From NCBI GenBank assembly GCA_030704615.1, contig CM060732.1, forward strand, positions 77,357,053-77,421,052: DNA of 64,000 bases. Reading direction: 5' to 3'. The first letter of the stretch is position 1. Each line of letters starts with the position of its first letter. Source of the stretch: Takakia lepidozioides. Lineage: Eukaryota; Streptophyta; Takakiopsida; Takakiales; Takakiaceae. Shown here piece after piece: positions 53,804-64,000 of this stretch. The notes under the pieces are model-generated. The model saw only the letters and a program-made list of their open reading frames with translations. It did not search any database and was not told the DNA's origin. The translations under genes and the position numbers were made by a program.

Positions 53804-56330
53804 CTTTACAACACTCGTGATGGCAGCCTTGAAATTGTCCAACTCGGTCTCTGCGCAACTCTGGAAGAAATGACCATTCATCCCGACGAGGCACCCAGTA
53901 TGTCTCATTCATATCCTACCAACGGATGCTAGCGGCCTCCAACTCCCTCAGAAATAGATCTCTCCCAATCGGTTCACAATTGTATGGGGCGTTTTCCGCT
54001 GGCACCCACGGATCCTCAGGCAGTCGGAAGAATCTTTGTCTGGTACAGCTCCAATGCCCTCCCAAGTTCTGGCAAAAAAACTCCATTTGGACTGGGTCCC
54101 GTATGCCTCTAGCACGCACGGTTATTTCCCAGTTGGATGTCACCCAAAAGGCCACCGGATCTTTAACCCTAGTTAATATCTTCGCATCCAAGGCGTGCAT
54201 CTCTCTTGGAGCATCCCATGTCATTGTCTCCCCCCAGTGCTGTCAATTTAAAAAATCGTAAGGCGATACATCCAATGACATGTCGTACCGGTTGTACTCG
54301 TATCCCGTGGGCATATTGTCTTGCAACCCAAACAACTCGTAGAAACGTCGATGGATTGGTCCACGGCAGTCAGGGCATTGGCTGGCTCGCATGGCTATTG
54401 ATATGAGACATGCGGGATGGAACAAATGGCCACATGAACCAAGCATATAGCCTCCCTCCGGTCCATAAGGGTTTAGGCACATTGTGCACACCGTACCATC
54501 TGTTACCCATGACGCTGGATTGCTCTGTGGTATCCTCGTCCGTTTATCTTTATAAATGTAGGCCTAGTGTTCCACTCCTCCTCTACTTCCAAATCCCAGT
54601 TTATGATGTTATTGGTATCGGAAATTGTATGCACACAGTGCTCAAACATGGCATGCACATCACCCCATGTGGTGAATCTAGTGTACTTCGACGTGAATAC
54701 ATCACGCACAATGTCATGCCTTTGCAAATTAGCATAGATGTTATCTACACTTCGATTCGACAAACGTACTGCACGTTGGAGGGAGGACAACGCTTCTTCT
54801 ATCCGTGTTTTTCGCGATGCTAGATGGCCCGCCCATGTCACCCAATTCCGCCAATTCCCTTTCAACCATGGCCACGATCGGATTTGCATGGCATTTGAGT
54901 ACCGATATGCAACAGCCCTAGTTTGCTCGCGTTCCCCCACAAGCTGCTCTAATTCCTGTTCTTGGGCCGATGTAATTTGCATGGCTGAACATTCCCCAGT
55001 TTCCACTACGGGGTCCTTCTTTTTTCTTGCCCTCTCCGCCGCAAGTCTTTCTTCCTCAACCCTCGCCGGGTCTAGTTCAGACGTTTGCACTTCATTCCCA
55101 TGCCCGATTGAGTCAACCCCGTCGATGACGCGGTCAATGTCCATTGGTGGCATATTCAAACGCGCCAATATGTCTTGCTCGTTGGTGATTGGCCTCGGGT
55201 CCTGAAGCATACCGTGTACGCTGTCGAGAGTCCCCAACCCCATTCTTTCCAACAACTTCGTTATTTGCCACCGTTGCAAATGAACAATGTCCTGCAGGTC
55301 TTTGGTGTGTTGTTCATGTGCGGCCAACTGTTCCTCCAACGAAGAGCGTACCTCGCCCCCCTCCACCTCAGACGTTGAAGGCTCGGCTGCGGAGACCTGT
55401 TGCGGCATATAATCTGGAGGTTGGTCTGCATTTCCTCCTTCTTCCACCTCGTTGTTTCCATCGAACTGTATGATGTCCTGCCCCTGACATATATACAAGT
55501 TTGGGATATCAGAGAACATGTATAGTCTAGTACGATGTCTCGCAGTGGCAGTTTGCGAATCCACCGATCGCAATAAAATCAACTCTGTGTACAACATGGC
55601 CGCAAATAAATACGGGACCTTGTTGTTGACGAGCGGTTGACCCCACAATGTTGTATGTACCTCCTCTGCCTTGTTGCGGAAATGCGGGTTGACGCAGGAA
55701 TGCAAGCTAGCTTGATTTTGTTTGGTTTGTGGATCATGCCTATCTCTGGGCCACAAACGATTTATGTAACACCACTCCACAAATTTCCTGCAGTCACCAA
55801 GCGACCACCGCTGCCCCAACTTCCAAATTTCCCAACCTGGTTCCGCAAGAATGTTGGGGTCATTGTATATATCCCAACGAAATTCGCGCCTGGCCCCTTT
55901 TGGTTTTTTTTTGGGAGGTCCAGGTTCATTATCATCATCCCTGGGATGACCTCCTCTGTCTTCCTCCTCCGCCATTTATGACTCTGGCTTACCCATACTC
56001 GACAGATGTTTGCTAAGAAAAATGCTCTTCCAACCCTCCTAAATCGTACCTAATCCTACTCCCTAATGAATCCTCCCCAAGTACTAGAGGCACGTGTCAC
56101 TCCCTCGGCAGTTCTAAGTGAAATGACGCAATGTGCAATGAAAAAAACGTGGGTGCCAGAGGAGGGCTTCCCGGGAGGTACTCAGCATCGAATTCGTCAA
56201 CGGCCCAAAATACCCCCCACCCAACCAATAGCACCCCTCTCCACTTGGACTCAATGACAAGGAATGCAACATCCCATCGCCCACTAAGTCCTGGTGTGGA
56301 GAAAAGTGAGGGAGACAATGGCCTGCAAGG

Positions 56331-56340
56331 CCTTATAAGC
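56331..56340 (-). promoter_or_regulatory. TATA box of the RING gene
   Basis: GCTTATAAGG on the minus strand, about 355 bp before the start codon and about 58 bp downstream of the palindrome array. The hAT transposase gene has the same layout. Confidence 0.5.
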
Positions 56341-56397
56341 CCTCCCTCCACACCCGGGGTGCGCGCTGTCATCATGACTGCGCACGCTAGTAATAGT

Positions 56398-57257
56398 TGC
56401 GACCGCCAGCAGGGGTGGTCGCATCTTTTTTTCTTTTCTTTATTATGTGCGACCACCATCAGGGGGGCGGTCGCAAAATTTTTATTTTTTTTAATAGGTG
56501 CGACCACCAGCAGGGGGGTGGTCGCAGATTTTTTTATTTATTTTAATGGGTGCGACCACCAACAAGGGGTGGTCGCAGATTTTTTTATTTTTTTAATGGG
56601 TGCGACCACCAGCAGGGGGGTGGTCGCAGATTTTTTTATTTTTAATAGGTGCGACCACCAGCAGAGAGGTGGTCGCATAATTTTATTTTATTTAATAGGC
56701 GCGACCACTAGCAGAGGGGTGGTCGCAGAAATTTTGTTTAAAACAAAAAGGTGTGACCACCACCTGCTGGTGGTCGCACTATTTTCCTTTTCTTTAATAG
56801 ATGCGACCACCACCAAGGGGGGGTCGTAGGGGGGTGGTTGCATAATTTTCCGATTTTTTAATATCTACCAACAGTCAGTAGCTCAGTTGGTTAAGTGCAC
56901 TGAGTGCGACCCAGACGATTCTGGGGTCAAATCTTGATACTTGATGGGTGTGGTATGGTTCGTGTGTGGTGCCCCATTCCTACGCCTCTTGGCGCATAAA
57001 TGAAAGAGGTTATTTTCTCCTCTCACTACTAAGGGGCCTGATTTGTGAGCTGTCGCTCCCAAGTGTTTCCCAAAAAATTAAAAAAATTAAATCTGCGACC
57101 ACCAGCAGGGGTAATCAGTAAATCAGTAAATAGGTGCGACTACCAGCAAGGGGGGGTGGTCGCAACATATTTCTTTTATTTTAACAGTTGCGACGACTGC
57201 TACTGGTGGTCACACAATTGTTTTTTTTTAAATAGTACGACCACCAGGAGGTTGGTC
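56398..57257 (+). repeat. Palindrome array 1 (12-13 units), interrupted by a SINE
   Basis: Units of about 27 bp have the form TGCGACCACC-AGCAG-GGGGGTGGTCGCA and recur about every 50 bp, at roughly 56398, 56449, 56499, 56550, 56601, 56650, 56699, 56751 and 56802, then after a SINE at 57094, 57135, 57188 and 57235. Each can fold into a hairpin. Spacers are T-rich, ending TTAATAGG or TTAATGGG. The asymmetric centres and spacers run opposite to those of array 2. Confidence 0.92.
56870..57091 (+). mobile_element. tRNA-derived SINE inside array 1
   Basis: A-box TAGCTCAGTTGG at 56879-56890, B-box-like GGGTCAAATCT at 56924-56934, and an A-rich tail at 57071-57091. The promoter layout and tail fit a tRNA-derived SINE of about 220 bp. 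It splits two palindrome units. Confidence 0.7.
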
Positions 57258-57564
57258 CCCTTGCACCTGTATGTATGTTTGGAGAGGCAGATGAAAAACA
57301 CATGTATCGACTCCCCATGGATTTGTGAAGGGGAAGATGAATGTTGAGAGCCGCACCTGGCCTTTGTGGCTTTCGAAACCATAATAGAAAATCAACAATG
57401 TAAAGGTAATGACGAAACACAATACACGCACAACCACCAAACCCTTTCTTGGGTACACATATTCCACCATTTTTATTTCCGTACACGTATGCATGTACCC
57501 AAACTGAAACATGGATATCCATGGAAACATACTACACATCATGTGACAGAAATTATAGTTGTAC

Positions 57565-60515
57565 CTAATTCCGTCTGCCACGACGACGATGGTATGATCT
57601 CACGCCTAGTACAAAATCTTCGTCCCCACTCACTTCACCCCCGTTCCCATGATCAGTGCTAGAATCATGATCTCCATCTGTTCTTTCGTTTCCAGAGGCA
57701 ACTGGCCGTTGGACCTGTAGTCGTACTCGGAGTACGTTCAGTTGTCTCTCTGGTCGATTTCCACTCCTATCATGAATACCATCTAGGGTATCAGGCCTGT
57801 TCACAGGTCGGTTACCAACAAAAGGTTGCACAATTCTCTGCCGTTTCTGGGCTTGTCCCGGATTTCATGGTGGCCTTGGAGCAGGTTTCGTATGAGGAAG
57901 GCTACTCGCACATACATCAGAGGGGCCGATATGAGAGGAAGGGGCATGAGATGGTCCAGCGAGGATCGAGGGAGCACGGTTTACATGCGGACGTCGTCGG
58001 GCTAGATGAAACGACAATGGCCGGTCGTCGTCATCCGATGGTTCAACTTGCAGAAGTCCCGCAGCAGAAGAACCATCTCCCAGGATCGGAGTAGTGATGG
58101 AAGGAATTACATGAGGGGGAGATAGACTAAATGGACCAGCATGAGATGGACCGGCTTGAGAAAGAGAAACATGAGATGGAGCGGGATGAGATGAAGATGT
58201 CGGTGAAGGAATGACAACGGCCGGTTGTCATCATCCGACGATTCGACCTGCACATCTCCTGCAGTCCGTGGAACTCGTGGTGGGGGAGAGTTGACCTCAA
58301 CTTCATTGTTGAGAGTGTGCTCCACTGGGGGAAGGGGGTCCGCAATTGGGATGACATCATGTCACAGTTCATCAACAACAAGGTCATCGAATGATGGATG
58401 CATTGCAGCATCATCGTCATTAAATTCATATGGGTCATGTGGAGAATTGCCCACATCATTGGACCCATCCCAACCGTCGGAGTCGGAGTCCCTCGCGACG
58501 TCAGTGTCATCATTGCTACTAAATTAGACCTCTGAGGCAGATTCTTCAGACAACAGATTCTTCTCGTACCATGCAGATGCGTCACTTGCTCTCCTCTCTC
58601 GCAGTAGCCTACAATTTGTGTAAACATAAACCAATTTGTCAGCCCTGGCATGATTCAATCTGTTGTAAATCTTGTTGTGAACAAACGAGTAACTGCTCCA
58701 GTTCCGTTCACAGGACGTGGCAGAGCACACTTGAGCAAGAATACGCTTTGCAATGGGAGCTAACGTTCTTGCTCCAGCTCCAATCAGATCCCACCATTCA
58801 TGTAGCAACATGTTCATTGCTTTTGGATCCGGTATGTCATGGAAATGATTCTGCCGATCCGAGAAGCATTGGTATTCGGACAACACTCGCTCTGTCATGT
58901 TCAAGGGCGCGAGTTGCATGATGACCTGTACAAGCCCGGCTTTGGCATCCACATCTTTTTTCAAATCCGTATTGTCCAGCAAGAATGGATTCAGCAAGGC
59001 CCCCGCATAATGCAAGTCTGTGCGAACCATCCGTTTACGGTCGTAAAATGCATCATCGGTCCTTGTCACCAAATCATCGTCCATAGAAAATGGATGACGC
59101 CTCAAGGATTGCACGTGCGTCTCAAGGTTTTCCAATATCAACCATGTTTTACCCATTATTCGTTGTTTTCCATCAAACTCCCGCAAAGCAATCAATACCG
59201 GCTCCACCATGTACACAAAATTTGCACATTTCGCCCAGAAATCGTCGGAGCGAATGATTGCGCGGACCCTCCGACTTTTGCTCAAAGACTTGGACTTACG
59301 AGAGTCGCGTAAGGTGCCCACATACACATCCCATTGAGGGTCAATGATCACCTGCTCCAGACCCACCCTCACAGTCATCAGTCGATCCACCATCAAAAAG
59401 TTTGTGGCAAAGCGGGTTTCACTCGGGTTCCTAAGGCTGTATTTGGGTTCATGCTTTCTAAACAATGTCAGAGGGATGTGATATGTACGAATGAACGTCA
59501 CAACCGACTTTGCCTTTTTTACTAGTTGTTTCATCCACGATTCTTTTTCCCAATCCTCCAAAAGGAGATCAAAGATATGAGCAGCACACCCTTGGTAATA
59601 TAGATGGGGATATCATACCATCAAAATATCGGCCATATTAACCATGTTAGATACATTGTCCGTGCACACTTGGACAATTTTATCAGCTCCAATTTTATCG
59701 ATGAAACTCGTCAACAACCCTGCTTGATAATGTACATCTTTTCTCTCCCCGCTTGTGTCAACGGATCCCAAAAATTGTTCCCCCGCACGACAGACCAACA
59801 TGACATTGAACAGTGGTCGATTAGTAACAGAACTCCAACCGTCAGCACATATAGTGCTTCCATATTTCCGGAGAGAATCACATGTCTTTTCATTCACCTT
59901 TTGGGTGAGGTCAGACATAGCCTCTTCTAGCAATCCTGTGTGGAAATCGCGATAACTCGGAGGTGTGTATGTGGACTTGGAATCGGACGTGGCTTTGATA
60001 GCAGCCACAAACGTATGAAGCCTCGAGACATTGAACGGAATATTGGCCTCGTAGAAAAATTGGGTCCATTTTTTATCCAGAGTCCTCCTGTGCGACAAAT
60101 TTAAGCCTTCGTGCATTGATTGTTGCCTCAATGGTCTGGTCCGTACAAGTGCTGGCGTACAATCGGGTGTTGCTCCTGACCCACCGGCTTCTCCACGAAC
60201 AGCAGACGCCTCGCAAAAATCCCCCAGGGTACAACTCTGAGGGACAGTTTGATTCGAACCTGGAATGTTTGGCTCAGAAGCCGCGGCCACATCAAGAGAC
60301 GGTGGGATATTGCCTCCACATTGGGCAAAGTGGGCTTTCACTCGTATGGAGGCTTTTGGGCACAAACTAACCCCTGCACTCTTCCCATCTCTGTAGCCGA
60401 GATGATATAACATGCGATCTTTGCGACCCGCCAACTTCAATGCACAAAGATTGCATTGAACACCGTCCTATTTGTGCGGGTCTATGGTGAACCAAGGGAT
60501 CCACTCCTCCCTCAT
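57565..60515 (-). pseudogene. hAT transposase with BED finger and DUF659-type region, second element
   Basis: Likely starts at ATG 60513-60515 (MREEWIPWFTIDPHK). The BED-type finger follows (VQCNLCALKLAGRKDRMLYH). The DUF659-like part has TICADGWSSVTNRPLFNVML and VCTDNVSNMVNMADIL, then YPHLYYQGCAAHIFDLLLED, and the dimerisation domain has ATSCERNWSSYSFVHNK and DKLVYVYTNCRLL near 58600-58700. From 60515 to 58524 the frame is uninterrupted except for TAG 60468-60470 and TGA 59613-59615, 663 codons in all. The same frame runs on as an acidic Asp/Ser-rich tail beyond TAA 58524-58526 and TGA 58362-58364 to 58107. A charged segment ending SYHRRRGRRN (57565-57831) may be the original C-terminus in another frame. 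Recent inactivation by point nonsense changes is likely. Confidence 0.88.
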
Positions 60516-60810
60516 CCTCGCACCCAAAACCCTAACCACAGACTTAAGGTTGAACGAAGAACACTAGTGTACTTGGTAGATTTGACAAGAGCAATAGAAG
60601 TTAGAACAGAATGCGATGGCCCAACACTACGGCATCAATCCAAGTTGATCAATGCACTATGTAATATTGTGCTTTTCGACAATTTGCTGCAGTGGCTCTG
60701 GTAGAAGCCACAACAGCAAACGGTCCGCACCTTCCTCTTGGGGTTACACTCTTGCTCAAGGAATAGAGAACATCCATTCGTCACAAAAGAAGTGAGGGGC
60801 ATTGGGACCA

Positions 60811-60820
60811 CCTTATATAC
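60811..60820 (-). promoter_or_regulatory. TATA box of the second hAT transposase
   Basis: GTATATAAGG on the minus strand, about 295 bp before the proposed ATG and about 45-50 bp downstream of palindrome array 2. Confidence 0.55.
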
Positions 60821-60863
60821 CCTCCAGCCTCTAGCCTCACACGCTTGACGTATCAGATCCAAT

Positions 60864-61524
60864 GCTGCGACCGCTCCAGGTCGCACGAGGAAGTCGCATG
60901 TTATGTTTTTTTAAAAACTGCTGCGACCACCCTCATGCTGGTGGTCGCACCTTTAAAAAAATATATATATGCTGCGACCACCCCATGTGGTCACAGAGAT
61001 TATTAAATAAATAAATAAATTGTTGCGACCACCCCCTGCTGGTGGTCGCACCTATTAAAAAATCAAAAAATTTCTGCGACCACCCCCCTGCTGGTGGTCG
61101 CACCTATTAAAAAAAAGAAAAATGCTGCGACCACCCCCATGGTCGTGGTCACAGAGAATATTTTTTAAAAACAAAACAAAACAAAAAATTGCGACCACCC
61201 CCCCTGCTGGTGGTCGCACCTATTTAAAAAACAGAAAAATGCTGCGACCACCCCTATACTGGTGATCGCAGATATTAAAAAATAGAAAAATATTACGACC
61301 ACCCCCCTGATGGTGGTCGCACCTATTACAAATAAAATAAAAATTGTGTCATCACCAGTAGCGGTGGTCGCAACTGTTTAAGAAAAGAAAAAAATGCGAC
61401 CATCCCTGCTAGTGGTCGCATTTATTTTTAAAAAACAAAAAATGCTGCAACAACCCCTCTGCTGGTGGTCGCAACTATTAAAAATTAAGATAAATTCTGC
61501 GACCACCACCATTTGGAGGTCGCA
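60864..61524 (+). repeat. Palindrome array 2 (13 units)
   Basis: Units of the form TGCGACCACCCCCC-TGCTGG-TGGTCGCA occur at about 60864, 60921, 60972, 61022, 61075, 61125, 61189, 61243, 61295, 61346, 61396, 61444 and 61498. These are the reverse complement of array 1 units, and the A-rich spacers starting CCTATTAAAAAA are also the reverse complement of array 1 spacers. The arrays thus bracket the hAT transposase as an inverted pair. Confidence 0.92.
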
Positions 61525-61686
61525 CCAATTTAACAATAATGATTTAAAAATGACCTCAACTATTGGCGGATGGAATAATTTATAAAACAATTCATTCACT
61601 TGCCAAGGTGTCGCTTGGAATACAACGTGTCCACCTACGTGACATATTTTTCACCTAACTCATGTTTTACTGATTTTTCGGCAAAA

Positions 61687-61755
61687 CTGACGTGACGTTG
61701 GTTGTGTCAACGTCAGGTCCGACGTGACGTGACGTCAGTGACGTGTGCAACCCTG
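61687..61755 (-). repeat. Candidate right end of the hAT element with TGACGT repeats
   Basis: Read leftward from 61755 the sequence begins CAGGGTTGCACACGTCACTG, a plausible hAT terminus, and within 69 bp carries several ACGTCA/TGACGT motifs. No matching 8-bp duplication of GCGTCGGC (61756-61763) was found on the left side. Confidence 0.4.
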
Positions 61756-63180
61756 GCGTCGGCTGCCATTTTGGTGAACCACCCCCAAATAGGACCTAGC
61801 CTCATTGGTGAGGTTGTATCTGGCACTGACCATCCATCCACCAAAATGAACCTTACCAGTATTTATCTACCTACTACATCTAACTACTCACAAAATTTTG
61901 GAAGCATTGACCATAAAAAATAGCAGATTATAGCAAAAATCTATGGTGAAATCTATAACTCCACATAAAAATTGATGAATAAATTCCCTTTGATCAAGGT
62001 GACTTGCTGATTTGATAATTTTCTTGAGGCACGGACCTCCACATTCATAAAGCAAAGAGGGTTACAGGTGTGATTTCCCAGTTTGAGGATCAAATGTTGA
62101 AAATTTGAAGTAGTTCTTTTGTACGTCCAATTAGGGGGGTAGAATGGATATTCCCATGAATAGAGAGATAAAAAACTTCATAGAAGCTAGAGTTTTAAGC
62201 ACAATGGAAATTCCTCTGGTGCACTCCTTCATTGCAAGAAGATAAATATGAATGTAAAAAAATTTAAGAAAATTTCAAAACACATTTGTGGATGTCATTT
62301 TCTATGTGTCATAAGCATTTTCAGGCGAGGCTAATCTAAACGACCGGCTGGACATTTCTGGCAGGCTCTTTGGTGGGCCACCTGGGTGGCCAAGCCACGT
62401 GGCCATTTCTGGCTGCCACGTACTGTGGTCAATTGCCGGGGCTACCCCACAGCCATGCAAATTACTGATCCACATGCAGATTATGTCTATTTTTGGCAGA
62501 TTCGTTTTACTATATAGGTGCACATTAGTGCGTTGGAATCCTTACTTGTAGGTGCATCTTTTTCATTCAAGACCTAACTTCATCAGACTTCATCTGCAAC
62601 TGGAAGGACCAGTGCAATAAAGGAACTGAGCCAAACCAACCCAATTTGGGTCGGTCTGGCATTTAAGGGTTAAGAAAAAAAAATAAGGACCGCTAGGCCA
62701 TTGTTCAATGTTTGCAGTTGGCTGGCTGTCAAATAGTCGGATCGCAATCCGTAATCAAATAGTCGTCTCGTATGTTGAAACAGAGTTGATCTGTTGCTAT
62801 TGATACGAGATTGACAGCTTAACATGCTATCAATGTAGCTTCATACGGTCATTTTGATGCCAGAGCTCTTCTCCACGGTCATCTCAGATAATTCTTAAAT
62901 CCTAAGTGTTTTACCAGCGATTCCCAAAAACCTAACAGATTTTCCTATTTTAGCATTGCAATTCTAAAACTGCTTGCCTTAAGATAAAAAACGATCGAAA
63001 AAAAAAATGACCTATATATGTATTTACACTTTCATCTCTTGTTGGAAGCTATCAAACCCTAGTGGATGAGGTTAATAGTTCACCTCTCATTGGGGTTTGC
63101 TGCTTACTACCTCTACTCTCTTCTAGGGGCTCACATCACTCAAGTAAGATAACACTTTTTTTTTTGAAGTATTTCTTTTT
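61756..63180. other. Right-hand region without recognised genes
   Basis: No coding region or RNA gene recognised. A small imperfect palindrome, GGGCCACCTGGGTGGCC, is at 62372-62388, followed by AAGCCACGTGGCC. The stretch 62640-63180 is AT-rich. Confidence 0.4.
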
Positions 63181-63192
63181 TTACTTCATAAA

Positions 63193-63453
63193 ATGGCGCT
63201 TGGCCTAAATGAACTTGATCTCTTGAGCATTCGAAATCGTGCTTCAGTGAGGACGACCACCTCAAGCGCGTACTCACCATTACACGAGATGGTGTCAAAC
63301 TTCCGTGACATGTGGTATCATCCTGAGAACCAACCGCCATTAAAATTGTATGAGTTCTTTGAAAGGGAACTCCTCATGCGGACATGCAATACTTTGGCTC
63401 CGACTTCCAATTGCTTCAACGTTGTCCACGGAGGGTTAAGGCATCTCATATAG
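63193..63453 (+). CDS. Unrecognised short ORF (86 aa), possibly one exon
   Basis: MALGLNELDLLSIRNRASV with a fairly protein-like composition throughout and an ATG start; it follows an AT-rich region. No family recognised, and it could be the first exon of a gene, a transposon fragment or chance. A stop follows at 63451-63453. Confidence 0.3.
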   Translation: MALGLNELDLLSIRNRASVRTTTSSAYSPLHEMVSNFRDMWYHPENQPPLKLYEFFERELLMRTCNTLAPTSNCFNVVHGGLRHLI

Positions 63454-64000
63454 ACCTCAAACTAACCTCCTACAATCTGCCTACACGATTTAACCTCAAG
63501 TGCTAAACCAATCTCAGCCCATGCTATGTGAACTTCTAAACCATAGAAATGTGTATACTTAATCACCATATATTGGTTTTCTAATAAGTAAATGTTCTCT
63601 CCCAAGTTGTTGACTATTGCGTCTACATGAAGTAATCTGAAAGGCATTTCACAAAGGCTCTGTCGACTGACTGACGGCTAACCCCTATCTCATAGCTCAT
63701 GTATGTCATATACAATTCATTGTTGATGTGAACCATGATTGACAAAAGATAATTTACTAGAAGGACCAAACAAATTGATCAGAGGTGTGAACGGTTGACA
63801 GACAACTGTGTCTAACAAACAAAGACCAAACAAATGGATTGATTTGCCAAAATACATGGTATGGGCTCCCAGTATAATTTTGTAAAGCGACAAACATCGC
63901 TTTAGTACATGTAGAGTATTTTCCGCAAGTGCATTAAGAATGTCATGTGCAACCTCTCACTCCATATGAGAATGACTTGAACCATAAAACTGCCACTGGC
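63454..64000. other. Window end, nothing recognised
   Basis: No coding region, RNA or element end was seen. AAAGACCAAACAAATNGAT-like sequence occurs twice between 63760 and 63840. Confidence 0.35.

Larger units (their letters stand above)
49092..55975 (-). pseudogene. RING-finger protein gene of a transposon, split by a gypsy element
   Basis: Starts at ATG 55973-55975. The N-terminal 490 codons (54503-55975) are open: a basic KKKPKGARREF segment, a region with QRWSLGDCRKFVEWCYINRLW, coiled-coil stretches, and an Ala/Glu/Lys-rich part. After a frameshift near 54500 comes a RING-H2-like finger at 54243-54491 (CTMC ... CGHLFHPAC ... CPDC). A further domain follows at 53916-54224 (VKDPVAFWVTSNWEITVRARG), then FLPLPNISDLIEKLHA and the C-terminus. 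The C-terminal end was displaced to 49092-49424 by the gypsy element and finishes EVINLDEDD, which looks like a SUMO-interacting motif. A TGA lies in both copies of the duplicated segment (near 53785 and 49407). RING proteins act as ubiquitin or SUMO ligases; which applies is unknown. Confidence 0.7.

Noticed and set aside
56398-57257. CRISPR-like array because of regular palindromic repeats
   Set aside because: Spacers are low-complexity A/T tracts rather than unique sequence, units vary, and the DNA is a plant nuclear genome.
49024-61763. 8-bp target duplication proving the ends of the RING/hAT element
   Set aside because: The flanking 8-mers (AGACTATA left, GCGTCGGC right) do not match, so the ends stay unproven.

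Overview
This is nuclear DNA of a land plant. The evidence is a gene split by GT-AG introns for the beta subunit of protein geranylgeranyltransferase I, U6 snRNA genes with the plant USE and TATA elements 23 bp apart, a decayed ASR-type (ABA/WDS) stress gene, a plant F-box/kelch relic, and plant-type LTR, LINE, hAT and pogo-like elements. The element repertoire would fit a bryophyte or lycophyte better than a flowering plant, but that is only an impression. Almost the whole window is repeat-derived; the one clearly conserved host gene is at the left edge.

Layout. 1-2930: 5' part of the geranylgeranyltransferase gene (minus strand), running off the left edge. 3295-11066 and 30007-37768: two arms of a large, nearly identical inverted duplication (about 7.77 kb each, about 18.9 kb apart). 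From outside to inside each arm carries the last 26 codons of a hAT transposase, a small basic ORF, an ASR-like gene, an F-box/kelch relic, a repeat called R1 here, and an intact FCP1-like HAD gene whose catalytic Asp is Asn. 11162-13600: an inverted R1 copy joined to a second repeat, R2. 14230-16140: a very G-rich minisatellite with 11 CACGTG boxes and two poly-G runs. 16262-27385: a third HAD module, direct relative to the left arm, broken by a pogo-like element (17321-19872, TA target duplication) and a Ty3/gypsy element (20624-26796, TTACG target duplication). 27639-27745 and 29642-29748: two convergent U6-type genes, each just 3' of a HAD copy.

37768-39263: degenerate hAT transposase, whose 3' end forms the outer end of the right arm. 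39692-41864: a further R1+R2 copy. 41865-46540: a LINE with broken ORF1 and ORF2. 46900-49020: an unrecognised ORF, an inverted exon-like duplication and two families of 118-130 bp tandem repeats. 49092-55975: a RING-finger gene split by a 5'-truncated Ty3/gypsy element whose open 991-residue pol ends in a PHD finger. 56398-57257 and 60864-61524: two mutually inverted arrays of short palindromes (TGCGACCACC ... GGTGGTCGCA), each about 55 bp upstream of a TATA box, one for the RING gene and one for a second hAT transposase (57565-60515). This group looks like one two-gene transposon. 61756-64000: little recognisable.

Functional reading. The recurrent host-like unit is R1 - HAD pseudophosphatase - U6, present three times in different states: left arm (HAD intact, U6 promoter cut inside the USE), middle (HAD destroyed, U6 catalytic AGC changed to ACC), right arm (HAD and U6 both intact). 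The arms match perfectly as far as I could see over their inner 4.9 kb but carry several changes in the outer 2.9 kb, which points to recent duplication or gene conversion. All statements come from reading by eye; no alignments or searches were run.
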